The notes under the pieces were generated by a model. The model was not told where the DNA came from. It was given only the letters and a program-made list of their open reading frames with translations, and made no database searches. The position numbers and the translations under genes were made by a program. This document shows positions 57,326 through 64,000 of a DNA stretch of 64,000 nucleotides, piece by piece (within the stretch, counting starts at the first letter, position 1; each line of letters opens with the position of its first letter). Source of the stretch: Metabacillus bambusae (GTDB lineage: Bacteria; Bacillota; Bacilli; Bacillales; Bacillaceae); contig NZ_JAGDEL010000020.1 of assembly GCF_017497975.1 (NCBI RefSeq), forward strand, positions 61,611 to 125,610, read 5' to 3'.

Positions 57326-58387
57326 TTATTCGTCTTCCTCTTCCGCTCTATTTGTTTGTGTTGGGAGAGTATCCCAGAAGCTTGTATCAGCCGTTTCAAT
57401 TGATCCTTCAGCAATTGCATTAACTGCTGCATCCAAAGTCGTAATCGTTTGTTTGATTAAATAACCATTGCTTTTTTGACCAAGTGCATAAGACTCAATA
57501 TAGTGATCTGACATACCGCGCATTTCAAAAAGTAACGTTGAGATATCATAACGGACTGCAGCACCATTCCGTCCGATATTTGCGCCATCCCCTCCGTTAT
57601 ATTTGCCAATATGCCCCCAGCCCGTATCTTCAAGGGAATTGTATACCACTGCACCGAGTTTTTTAGAGCCTTCTAATACCTCTGGTTTTACTTCCGAATT
57701 AGTTGGATAGAGAATAGAACCAGATACCAGCTCACCATCTGTTTGACTGCGTGTTCCTTGATGATGTAAATCAATCATATAATCGATATCATATTTCGCA
57801 AACACATTTTCATGAAGTGCTTTTGCCTCAGCCTCCATCTCGTTTACAGGCTTATCATGTTCACGATTTAAATCAACTTCATTTGCATTATATCGTGTTA
57901 AGTGACGATCACCGTCAGCTAAATAGTTATCAAGTGAGAAGTTAACATCACCCATCGCTCCATCAGCATTTAACATCGGGATCACTAGTACATTTACATG
58001 ATCCAGGACATCTTTAAGTTTGTTCGTGCCTAAGTGTTTAATAAATTCCAGCGCCCCTTCAGTGGTAAGTTGCTCGTTACCATGCTGCTGGGTTAAAAAT
58101 AAAATTGTTGGATTATCAGGGTTTGATAAGTATTTGGCCATGTAAATATCACGGCCTTTAACCGTTTGTCCAATGACTTCAAGCTCCATCGCAGCTTGCT
58201 TGGAATCTTGGGTTTTTAAATAATCAACCATGCTTTCATATGTATGTAAAATCGATGTTTGAATGGAACCATTCCCCGTGTTTGGCCCATTGCCTACTGC
58301 ACTTGCTGGAATTGAAACAGCTGTAACTGTCCCTAATGCCAATAGACTAGATAATGAAACAGATAAAACTTTCTTTTTAATACTCAC
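57326..58387 (-). CDS. Secreted M14-family zinc carboxypeptidase
   Basis: 353 residues. Signal peptide (about 1-30, SSLLALGTVTAVSIPASA). The zinc site is His102 and Glu105 in QQHGNEQ and His208 or 209 in IDLHHQG; the general base is Glu288 in LLFEMRG. LNADGAMGD and NEVDLNREHDKP are the usual substrate-binding segments. It removes C-terminal residues of peptides outside the cell, possibly of muropeptides. It is shorter than typical secreted M14 enzymes and lacks wall-binding domains; the acidic tail (NRAEEEDE) is unusual. The start has GGGGAGGAATTG upstream. Confidence 0.9.
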   Translation of the reverse strand: MSIKKKVLSVSLSSLLALGTVTAVSIPASAVGNGPNTGNGSIQTSILHTYESMVDYLKTQDSKQAAMELEVIGQTVKGRDIYMAKYLSNPDNPTILFLTQQHGNEQLTTEGALEFIKHLGTNKLKDVLDHVNVLVIPMLNADGAMGDVNFSLDNYLADGDRHLTRYNANEVDLNREHDKPVNEMEAEAKALHENVFAKYDIDYMIDLHHQGTRSQTDGELVSGSILYPTNSEVKPEVLEGSKKLGAVVYNSLEDTGWGHIGKYNGGDGANIGRNGAAVRYDISTLLFEMRGMSDHYIESYALGQKSNGYLIKQTITTLDAAVNAIAEGSIETADTSFWDTLPTQTNRAEEEDE

Positions 58388-58673
58388 TTACAATTCCTCC
58401 CCTTTTTTACAATTGGTTACCACTCTATTTTACTGGTTCATGTTACTAGAATTAATAGAGTAGGCTACCTATTATTTAGACATATTTCGATAACCGAAAT
58501 ATGTGAAAGTAGGATTGCTTATTAACATAAATTGTAAGTTTGTAGGAAAAAGTGAGCGCTTTTTTGTTTTTTTCCATATTAAATTATTTGTTTGAGTGTT
58601 ACCTGCGATCTAAAAAGGAGTTCGAATGAACGCAAAGTGAGGTAATACATTAAAGTTTAATGAATTTATTTTC

Positions 58674-59327
58674 TTATCGAATGGACTTGTGCGAGCCGTC
58701 ACAGTTGGGCTGCTTTTGAGATAGTCCACAAGTGCAATCATTTAATCCCTTGCCATTGAGAATTTTCTCCATACTTTTTTCAACCCTTGACACTCGAGTT
58801 TTGGATTGTTTGGGTTGAGAAAAATGAAGAATGTATGCTCTTTGGCGTCCCGGGGTCAAGCTTTTAAAAGCAGTTTTCAAGGCAGGGATTTCATCAAATT
58901 TATTTTGAAGTTCTTCAGGAATTATGTATTCTTCATTCTTTTTAAAATCCACTTCCAAACCGGCTTTTTCAACTTCAATGGCTTCATAAATATAGGCTTT
59001 CAAGATGGTTTTCATTTCAACTATTTCTTGAACATTGGTGAACCGAATCTGGCGCGCCGCCTGTACATTCTCCGTTTGTTGGATTAGAATCCCATGGGCA
59101 TCCTGTAACAAGGCACCTTTGTGAAACAGAAGCGCACAATATTCTTTAAATCCATGGATTAAAACTATGTTTTTTTTCTCAAACGTATAACAAGGATGCA
59201 TCCACTTAAATCCTTCGGTTAGCTCACAGTCAAGAACGATATTTCTCAACTTCTCATATTCTTCCTTCCACTTTTTTGTTTTACTTAAAAATTCATCAAC
59301 CTTAGGATTCATTCTACTATTTGTCAT
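58674..59327 (-). CDS. YdeI/OmdA-type protein with C-terminal CDGSH motif
   Basis: 217 residues from the ATG at 59327, nine bases after GAGGGG. An N-terminal DUF1801-like part (VDEFLSKTKKWKEEYEKL, GFKWMHPCYTFEKKNIVLIHG) and an OmdA-like part (YIIPEELQNKFDEIP ... AYILHFSQPKQSKTRVSRVE) are followed by CTCGLSQKQPNCDGSHKS. This fits C-x-C-x2-S-x3-P-x-C-D-G-S-H, the iron-sulfur CDGSH signature, so the protein may carry a 2Fe-2S cluster. Function unknown. A longer in-frame N-terminus runs into what looks like a broken duplicate. Confidence 0.82.
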   Translation of the reverse strand: MTNSRMNPKVDEFLSKTKKWKEEYEKLRNIVLDCELTEGFKWMHPCYTFEKKNIVLIHGFKEYCALLFHKGALLQDAHGILIQQTENVQAARQIRFTNVQEIVEMKTILKAYIYEAIEVEKAGLEVDFKKNEEYIIPEELQNKFDEIPALKTAFKSLTPGRQRAYILHFSQPKQSKTRVSRVEKSMEKILNGKGLNDCTCGLSQKQPNCDGSHKSIR

Positions 59328-59470
59328 CAAGGAACACCCCTCTTCAATTTTTCGATCAGCTGACAGTCTAGAATGATGATTTTTTTTCAATTTCTCCAAT
59401 TCTATCTGTCACTTTTTGGCTTTACTTGAATATTCATCAACCTTGAATTATTTTCCATGACCCACTTGGC
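59328..59470 (-). other. Partial duplicate of the YdeI-like gene start
   Basis: Minus strand 59405-59455 reads KVDEYSSKAKK then a stop, close to KVDEFLSKTKKW of the gene at 58674-59327 (on plus, ATTCATCAACCTT appears in both). The following segment up to 59328 encodes EKLKKNHHSRLSADRKIEEG with no ribosome site. It looks like a small tandem duplication that decayed. The rest of the gap to 59768 shows no other gene. Confidence 0.45.
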
Positions 59471-59768
59471 AAGTGCTTGAACTTCCGGCAAGAAGGCATC
59501 TAAACAGTTAACTCAAAATCTAATGATAAATCTGCAACTATTTATTCCTCCGATAATAATTTTTTAAAAATGCCACTTTTCCATTCCAAAGTTTCACATA
59601 AAAGGATACCCAATCTTTAATTTCCTGTAGGGGAGCTGAAATTAGTCGATACCTTTACGCTAAGTCAACATCGAATCGCTATCGCTCTTCGTGTTTCCTT
59701 TCCCACACATTAACGGGCAGTAATTGATATAACTGCCCGTTAATGTCCGATAAGTCTCGCTATCCATT

Positions 59769-59795
59769 AAAAAAACCCCACTGATGGAAGTCTCG
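59769..59795 (-). terminator. Terminator-like motif after YitT; near-copy of 57294-57322
   Basis: The minus strand GAGACTTCCATCAGTGGGGT followed by T6, with the same CATCAGTGGGG core as after the M14 gene. It lies about 65 bases past the YitT stop. Confidence 0.6.
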
Positions 59796-59859
59796 CTTTA
59801 TTTCATACGGAGTGCTCTTTTTTCTACGTCGCTAAACGGGCGCTTCCGTTTTTGTTTCA

Positions 59860-60699
59860 CTAAGCTTTCTCAATTGAAAATCCTCCCCCAATAACATCAC
59901 GAACTTCATGAACCACTACAAATGCTTTTGGATCAATCGAGCGAACAAGCTGTTTTAATTTGGATAGCTCTTGTCGATTAATGACAACATAAAGAACTTC
60001 TTTGTCCGAGCCAGTATAAGCCCCGCGAGCGCTAAAAATAGTTACCCCACGTGCTAAAGAAAATGTAATCTCCTTTGAAATCGTTTCTGCGGTACCAGAA
60101 ATGATTGTTACTGCTTTTTGTGCGTCCAGACCCTCAATGACAAGATCGATCGCCTTTGCCCCAATGAACACCGCGACAAGGGTGTACATTGCTTTTTCCT
60201 GCCCAATCACATAGGTAGAGCCCGCTATGACAATAAGGTCAATAATCAAAATCGTTCTGCTAAGACTCCAGCCAAAATATAATTGCCCAAGTCTTGCGAG
60301 GATTGCTGTTCCACCCATTGATCCTCCAGCTCGGAAGACTAAGCCAAGTCCACCCCCGACAAAAACGCCGGCAAATAAGGCAGCTAATAATGAATCTCCA
60401 ATTAATGGACCTCCCCAACCTTCAGTGACATATAGAAAAAATGAAGAGAAGATTGTAGCTAATAATGTATAAAAGATCACCTTTTTATCAAGTAGCTTGT
60501 AGCCTGTCGCAAACAAAAAACCATTTAAGATTAAGTTGACCACCCCTGGTGACCATTGAAAAAGGTAATACAAAACAATCGTTATCCCTATTACTCCACC
60601 TTCAGATAATTTATTGGGAATGGCAAAGTAGTTTATTCCCAATGCATAAATAAAAGAGCCAGCAAAAAGCATGGCTATATTCAGTATTTGTGGCCTCAT
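59860..60699 (-). CDS. YitT-family membrane protein
   Basis: 279 residues from the ATG at 60699, seven bases after GAGAGG. Five or six N-terminal helices with NYFAIPNKLSEGGVIGITIV and GGGLGLVFRAGGSMGGTAIL (conserved glycine-rich YitT loops), then a soluble DUF2179 domain (ITFSLARGVTIFSARGAYTG, LYVVINRQELSKLKQLV, FVVVHEVRDVIGGGF). It is thought to be a transporter or receptor of unknown ligand. It is downstream of the GntR regulator on the same strand with 139 bases between, so it may or may not belong to the fructoselysine-type locus. Confidence 0.9.
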   Translation of the reverse strand: MRPQILNIAMLFAGSFIYALGINYFAIPNKLSEGGVIGITIVLYYLFQWSPGVVNLILNGFLFATGYKLLDKKVIFYTLLATIFSSFFLYVTEGWGGPLIGDSLLAALFAGVFVGGGLGLVFRAGGSMGGTAILARLGQLYFGWSLSRTILIIDLIVIAGSTYVIGQEKAMYTLVAVFIGAKAIDLVIEGLDAQKAVTIISGTAETISKEITFSLARGVTIFSARGAYTGSDKEVLYVVINRQELSKLKQLVRSIDPKAFVVVHEVRDVIGGGFSIEKA

Positions 60700-60838
60700 T
60701 GTAAAACCTCTCAACAGTAAGGATAAGCCTATTTTTGCGCGAATAAAATCACACCGACACAAATGAAAGATAAAGGTAGATTATAGCTGTCATTCACTGT
60801 ATTATCCACCTTTTTCATAGTTGCTATCTACGTACATT

Positions 60839-61555
60839 TTATTTCAAAATAAATTTATACCCTTCTCCAATAATGTACTGTTTCCCAATATGGACTGGTC
60901 GTTCATTTTCATCAAAAATGACAGTATCCATATAGAATAGAGGCTCTCCTGTAGCCACTTTAAGTAACTCTGTTTGATCCTCTGTTGCTCGAACAATTTC
61001 CAAAGAAAGTTCGCCTGAATGTGAAGGTTTAATTTGATGTTTTTCTTCAAGAGTTCGGTATAAAGACTTCTCTAAATCCTCGCCAAGGAGAAAATGAAAG
61101 TTTTTATACGAAAAGTAATTATTCTCAAGCATAACAGGTGATTCACCACCATACCTCACTCTTTGGATATAAATCATAGCATCATCAACATCAAGCTGAA
61201 GCTTTTCTCTATCTCTAGGTGTTGGCTGAACAATTTCCTTTTTAATTACTTTACTACTCACTTTTAACCCATTTGCTTTACAAGCCTCTGAAAAGCTAAG
61301 AAAGTGCACAATTTTTCTTTCAATCTTAGGCTTACTAACAAATGTGCCCTTCCCTTGCTTTTTAATGAGATACCCTTCCTCAACAAGCTCAAGAATCGCC
61401 TTTCTTACAGTTATTCGACTTATCTTATGAATCTCACTTAGTTCAATTTCAGTAGGGATTTTTTCCCCATATTTTAGATCACCATTCAAGATTGAGCTTC
61501 GTATAGATTCTTTTAATTGTACGTATAATGGAACTTTATCATCTTGTCTTAACAT
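60839..61555 (-). CDS. frlR: GntR/HutC-family regulator with UTRA domain (FrlR-like)
   Basis: 238 residues. The winged helix (about 8-72) has VPLYVQLKESIRSSILNGDL, IPTEIELSEIHKISRITVRK and QGKGTFVSKPK. The UTRA effector domain (about 90-235) includes MLENNYFSYKNF and ATGEPLFYMDTVIFDENERP and binds a sugar phosphate. By place it controls the FrlC-like and frlB genes, as FrlR does in B. subtilis with fructoselysine-6-phosphate-type effectors. Two related AT-rich boxes in the divergent promoter region are its likely sites. The gene name is inferred from context. Confidence 0.8.
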   Translation of the reverse strand: MLRQDDKVPLYVQLKESIRSSILNGDLKYGEKIPTEIELSEIHKISRITVRKAILELVEEGYLIKKQGKGTFVSKPKIERKIVHFLSFSEACKANGLKVSSKVIKKEIVQPTPRDREKLQLDVDDAMIYIQRVRYGGESPVMLENNYFSYKNFHFLLGEDLEKSLYRTLEEKHQIKPSHSGELSLEIVRATEDQTELLKVATGEPLFYMDTVIFDENERPVHIGKQYIIGEGYKFILK

Positions 61556-61695
61556 ATTTTCACCTATTCTATTAGATAATAGTTATATTATAATGCTTTC
61601 ATGTTCGTTGTCTCAACCATAGAGGTACTGATAAGCTCCGAAAAAACATGTGCTAGATATCCTTTTGTTACTTAATATTTATTAAATGATATCGT

Positions 61696-62529
61696 TTAGA
61701 CGAATTGACTGGACAACGCTTTCATTGTTCTTTCCATTGCGTCATCTGGATGTTGGACATATTGATAGGATGTATACTCTAGTGAGAGGAAGCCTTTGTA
61801 GTTAGCTTGATTTAACTGTTTGATATACGTTTCCAGCGGTAAAACTCCGTCACCCCATACAAGATGACCTTCTGGCTTGCCATCAATAAAATGAATATGA
61901 ACAATTTCCTCATTCATGCTATTAAAATAATCTGTAAAATCCTCCCCAGCTAACGCCATAGGAATGGTATCAATCATTCCTTTAAGATTTGAATGATTCA
62001 CACAATCTAACATCAATTTTAATTGTGAGGCATTATGAATGATATTCGTTTCCATTCTCGTAAGTGGTTCTAAAGCCAATGTTAAATCTAATTCTCGTCC
62101 AACTTGAGCAAGCTTTCCTAAAGATTCTTCAGCACGCTTCCATGCTTCTTTGGCATCTTCGTTTTCATACCCCCAACCAGGTGTTACTAAAAGCAAAGGT
62201 GAATCTAGTTCTTTTGCCGCTAGAGCTGATTTTTTAAAATAGTCGATACTTTTTTCCCGAATATCAACTTCTTTAGCAGCAATATTAATTGGATAAACAC
62301 ATTGTTCAGGTGTAAAGCAAATGACTGATAAATTTCGTCGATCAATCTCTTTTTTAACATTTCTGATCTCTTGCACACTCATATTTTCTACATGAAAGTG
62401 TGGAGATGCACCCCATACTTCAATATTATTCAATTCGTAACGTACCATAGCATCTAAGAAATATTCAAAAGGATAATGCTTGTAGTGGAAATTCATTCCC
62501 GTCAATTGATTTCTCGATATTTTTGCCAT
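61696..62529 (-). CDS. Sugar-phosphate/ketose isomerase-epimerase, FrlC-like
   Basis: 277 residues, AP-endonuclease-2-type TIM barrel. IEVWGASPHFH, ALEPLTRMETNI (metal Glu), GMIDTIPMALAGEDF (metal Asp), VHIHFIDGKPEGHLVWGDG (metal His) and FLSLEYTS (metal Glu) show a full divalent-metal active site. E. coli FrlC, a fructoselysine 3-epimerase, is similar in size and motifs (IEIWGGRPHAF, LILEPLTPYESNVV). Here it faces frlB across a shared promoter and precedes the GntR gene. A role in converting a psicose-type Amadori isomer is inferred. The start has a GAGAGGAG site. Confidence 0.82.
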   Translation of the reverse strand: MAKISRNQLTGMNFHYKHYPFEYFLDAMVRYELNNIEVWGASPHFHVENMSVQEIRNVKKEIDRRNLSVICFTPEQCVYPINIAAKEVDIREKSIDYFKKSALAAKELDSPLLLVTPGWGYENEDAKEAWKRAEESLGKLAQVGRELDLTLALEPLTRMETNIIHNASQLKLMLDCVNHSNLKGMIDTIPMALAGEDFTDYFNSMNEEIVHIHFIDGKPEGHLVWGDGVLPLETYIKQLNQANYKGFLSLEYTSYQYVQHPDDAMERTMKALSSQFV

Positions 62530-62612
62530 TTCATAACTCCTCTCATAAGTTATAAAAATAGTACCTTATTGAATCATTCAAACATGAAAAGCGCCCAGTT
62601 TAATAGCGCTTA

Positions 62613-62647
62613 AACATAATATAACATCATATTATGTTATGAGTCAA
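62613..62647 (-). promoter_or_regulatory. Promoter and operator of the FrlC-like/GntR operon
   Basis: On the minus strand TTGACT (62647-62642), then about 18 bases, then TATATT. Spanning the spacer and -10 is a perfect inverted repeat with 10-bp arms, AACATAATAT (62613-62622) and ATATTATGTT (62629-62638), with spacer AACATC. Repressor binding here would block the promoter. Confidence 0.7.
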
Positions 62648-62738
62648 CTTTAATCCTTTTTACCTCCTCTACTACCCCTCTTTCCTTATATATTGCGAGA
62701 TTAGGCGTTTTTAGCAAAAAATGAATATGAAAAAATCG

Positions 62739-62780
62739 TTGACATTATCAATAAAACAAAATATTATGATGTTATATAAC
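62739..62780 (+). promoter_or_regulatory. Promoter and operator of frlB
   Basis: TTGACA (62739-62744), 17 bases, TATTAT (62762-62767). The box ATATTATGATGTTATAT overlaps the -10 and shares ATGATGTTATAT with the operator of the divergent operon in the opposite strand, so the same GntR protein probably binds both. Confidence 0.75.
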
Positions 62781-62832
62781 GTATTACCTCGTTATGATTT
62801 GTAATGTATAAAACTAAAGGAGGCAATAAAGT

Positions 62833-63819
62833 ATGGTACATTCTCAAAAGGCAATGAATTCACAAGTTGGAAAGGTGTTAGATCACCTAAAGGGTCGTTC
62901 CATTAATCACGTCTTTTTTGTTGCTTGTGGTGGTTCCTCTGCTGTTATGTATCCAAATAAATACATAATGGATCGTGAAGCAAAGTTTGTTTCTTCAGAT
63001 GTGTATAGTTCAAATGAATTTATTCACCGTAATCCAAAAAAACTAGGAGAAAACGCCCTAGTGGTTTTATGCTCAATGTCTGGTACCACTCCTGAAACAG
63101 TGAAAGCTGCTACTTTTGCAAGAAGTAAAGGTGCAGTAACTGTCGGTTTTACAAATGAAGAAGGTTCACCTTTAGCTCAAGAATCAGAATTTGTTGTGAA
63201 ATATGAGTGGGGTGATCAAGCTAATGCAATAGATACAAATCTAGGTACGTTATATCAGCTAACAATGGGTGTTCTAAATGTTTTAGAAGGCAATGATAAA
63301 TATGAAAAAATGGTAACTAGCCTATCTAATCTACAACGAGTTTTTGAACAGGCAGGTAAACAATTTGAAGCAAGTGCTCAACAATTTGCCGCAGATTATA
63401 AAGATGAGAAAGTAATTTATACAATGGCAAGTGGGGCTAATTATGGGATCGCTTACTCCTTTGCCATCTGTATCTTAATGGAAATGCAGTGGATCCACTC
63501 TAATGCTATTCACTCTGGTGAGTATTTCCATGGCCCCTTTGAAATTATCGACAAAAACACACCATTCATTATTTTACTAGGCTTAGATGAAACGAGACCG
63601 TTAGATGAAAGAGCGTTGGATTTCTCTAAAAAGTATGGAGAAAAACTCGTTGTGTTAGATGCAAAAGACCTTGATTTAGAAGGAATAGATTCAGAGTTAA
63701 AGGGTTATATTGCACCTCTTGTCCTTAATTACGTGCTACGTAAATATGCCGAGAGATTAGCAGATGCTCGTAACCATCCGCTTTCAAAGAGAAGATATAT
63801 GTGGAAGGTTGAATATTAA
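62833..63819 (+). CDS. frlB: Fructoselysine-6-phosphate deglycase-like SIS protein FrlB
   Basis: 328 residues, the same length as B. subtilis FrlB, and near-identical in its hallmark stretches as I remember them: NHVFFVACGGSSAVMYPNKY, then YTMASGANYGIAYSFAICIL, EMQWIHSNAIHSGEYFHGPF and RNHPLSKRRYMWKVEY. It has two SIS domains. It cleaves 6-phosphorylated Amadori compounds to glucose 6-phosphate and the amino acid, in the cytoplasm. AAAGGAGG precedes the ATG. No importer or kinase gene follows. The end of an IS3 element lies only 55 bases past the stop, so the rest of the operon may be cut off or beyond it. Confidence 0.93.
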   Translation: MVHSQKAMNSQVGKVLDHLKGRSINHVFFVACGGSSAVMYPNKYIMDREAKFVSSDVYSSNEFIHRNPKKLGENALVVLCSMSGTTPETVKAATFARSKGAVTVGFTNEEGSPLAQESEFVVKYEWGDQANAIDTNLGTLYQLTMGVLNVLEGNDKYEKMVTSLSNLQRVFEQAGKQFEASAQQFAADYKDEKVIYTMASGANYGIAYSFAICILMEMQWIHSNAIHSGEYFHGPFEIIDKNTPFIILLGLDETRPLDERALDFSKKYGEKLVVLDAKDLDLEGIDSELKGYIAPLVLNYVLRKYAERLADARNHPLSKRRYMWKVEY

Positions 63820-63873
63820 TAGTTGATCGCCTTATTCTACAATAATTTGCATAAAAGATGCTCAGTGTATAAA

Positions 63874-64000
63874 TGAACTGACCCATCTAAATGAGACTTA
63901 GAAAAAACACCTAAGCTACCTGTTCTCCAAACTCTATTGGAGACTGGTAGTTTAATTTTGCCTGAATTCGTATTTGATTATAATAATACATGTATTGATT
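63874..64000 (-). mobile_element. End of an IS3-family insertion sequence, runs off the window
   Basis: The likely terminal base pair begins at TGAACTGACCCATCTAAATG (63874), with the 5'-TG of IS3-type ends and a short inverted repeat that cannot be matched as the other end is not in the window. It contains the end of the transposase gene. Confidence 0.7.
63911..64000 (-). CDS. IS3-family transposase OrfB, C-terminal end only
   Basis: The last 29 codons before a TAG at 63911-63913: NQYMYYYNQIRIQAKLNYQS then PIEFGEQVA. YYN-x-x-RIQ-x-KL-x-x-x-SP-x-E-F is the typical end of IS3/IS150-group integrase-core transposases. The gene runs out of the window on the right, so integrity cannot be judged. 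It lies immediately downstream of frlB. Confidence 0.85.
   Translation of the reverse strand, partial: NQYMYYYNQIRIQAKLNYQSPIEFGEQVA

Overview
The window is low-GC Gram-positive DNA. Strong AGGAGG-type ribosome binding sites, intrinsic terminators, sporulation-linked genes (a SleB-type cell-wall hydrolase, a YjcZ-type peptide, DUF3231 and DUF1657 genes, a spoVAD remnant) and close matches to Bacillus subtilis proteins (PbuE, FrlB, NamA, YoaS/YozG) point to a member of the Bacillaceae. I cannot name the species. There are no rRNA or tRNA genes and no CRISPR array.

Layout. (1) 1-5.1 kb: an HD-domain protein cut by the window edge, an LD-carboxypeptidase/MFS pair, two convergent 44-codon genes that are paralogues of each other, and an HMGL-like aldolase. 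(2) 5.1-20.5 kb, all on the minus strand: a polysaccharide utilisation locus. It encodes a formylglycine-type sulfatase, a very large secreted GH43 enzyme with four CBM6-like modules, a sugar ABC importer (two permeases and a lipoprotein, with no ATPase here), two tandem GH2 enzymes and an ArsR-type regulator. GH43 would cut outside the cell, the ABC system import oligosaccharides, and the signal-less GH2s and sulfatase finish in the cytoplasm. (3) 20.9-26.9 kb: aldo/keto reductase, Bcr/CflA efflux pump, NamA, a MarR regulator and an argininosuccinate-lyase-like protein. (4) 27.2-40.5 kb: a patchwork of small, mostly single-gene units (CBO0543, cupredoxin, RCC1-like propeller, nucleotidyltransferase, DUF1259, DinB, cupin, pectate lyase, DUF2750, AhpD-like, DUF817, DUF2975/XRE, methyltransferase). 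Copies of one degenerate palindromic repeat sit between them. (5) 40.6-53.9 kb: a MocR/EamA divergent pair split by a MITE-like element, spore-related genes, an adenine riboswitch with pbuE, and a lipid/envelope cluster (PAP2, broken EEP phosphatase, GT28-like glycosyltransferase, phosphodiesterase). It ends in remnants that look like a decayed mobile spoVA operon. (6) 54-59.4 kb: DinB, two CBO0543 membrane proteins, an aminotransferase remnant, an M14 carboxypeptidase and a YdeI-like protein with a CDGSH motif. (7) 59.8-64 kb: YitT, then a fructoselysine-type locus (GntR regulator, FrlC-like isomerase, divergent frlB). Just downstream of frlB lies the end of an IS3-family element that runs out of the window.

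The most unusual signal is in region 4. About fourteen copies of a short repeat (core CTGCACCGTTAG, arms like TTCAACTAA/TTAGTTGAA) all lie in the same orientation, often just after an intrinsic terminator, including terminators that no longer have a gene. This looks like a cassette or recombination-site system, or a MITE family that favours gene ends. Several clear gene fragments (DUF3231, DUF4440-like, EEP, spoVAD, DUF1657, class III aminotransferase, transposase) show that 32-57 kb is a turnover zone.
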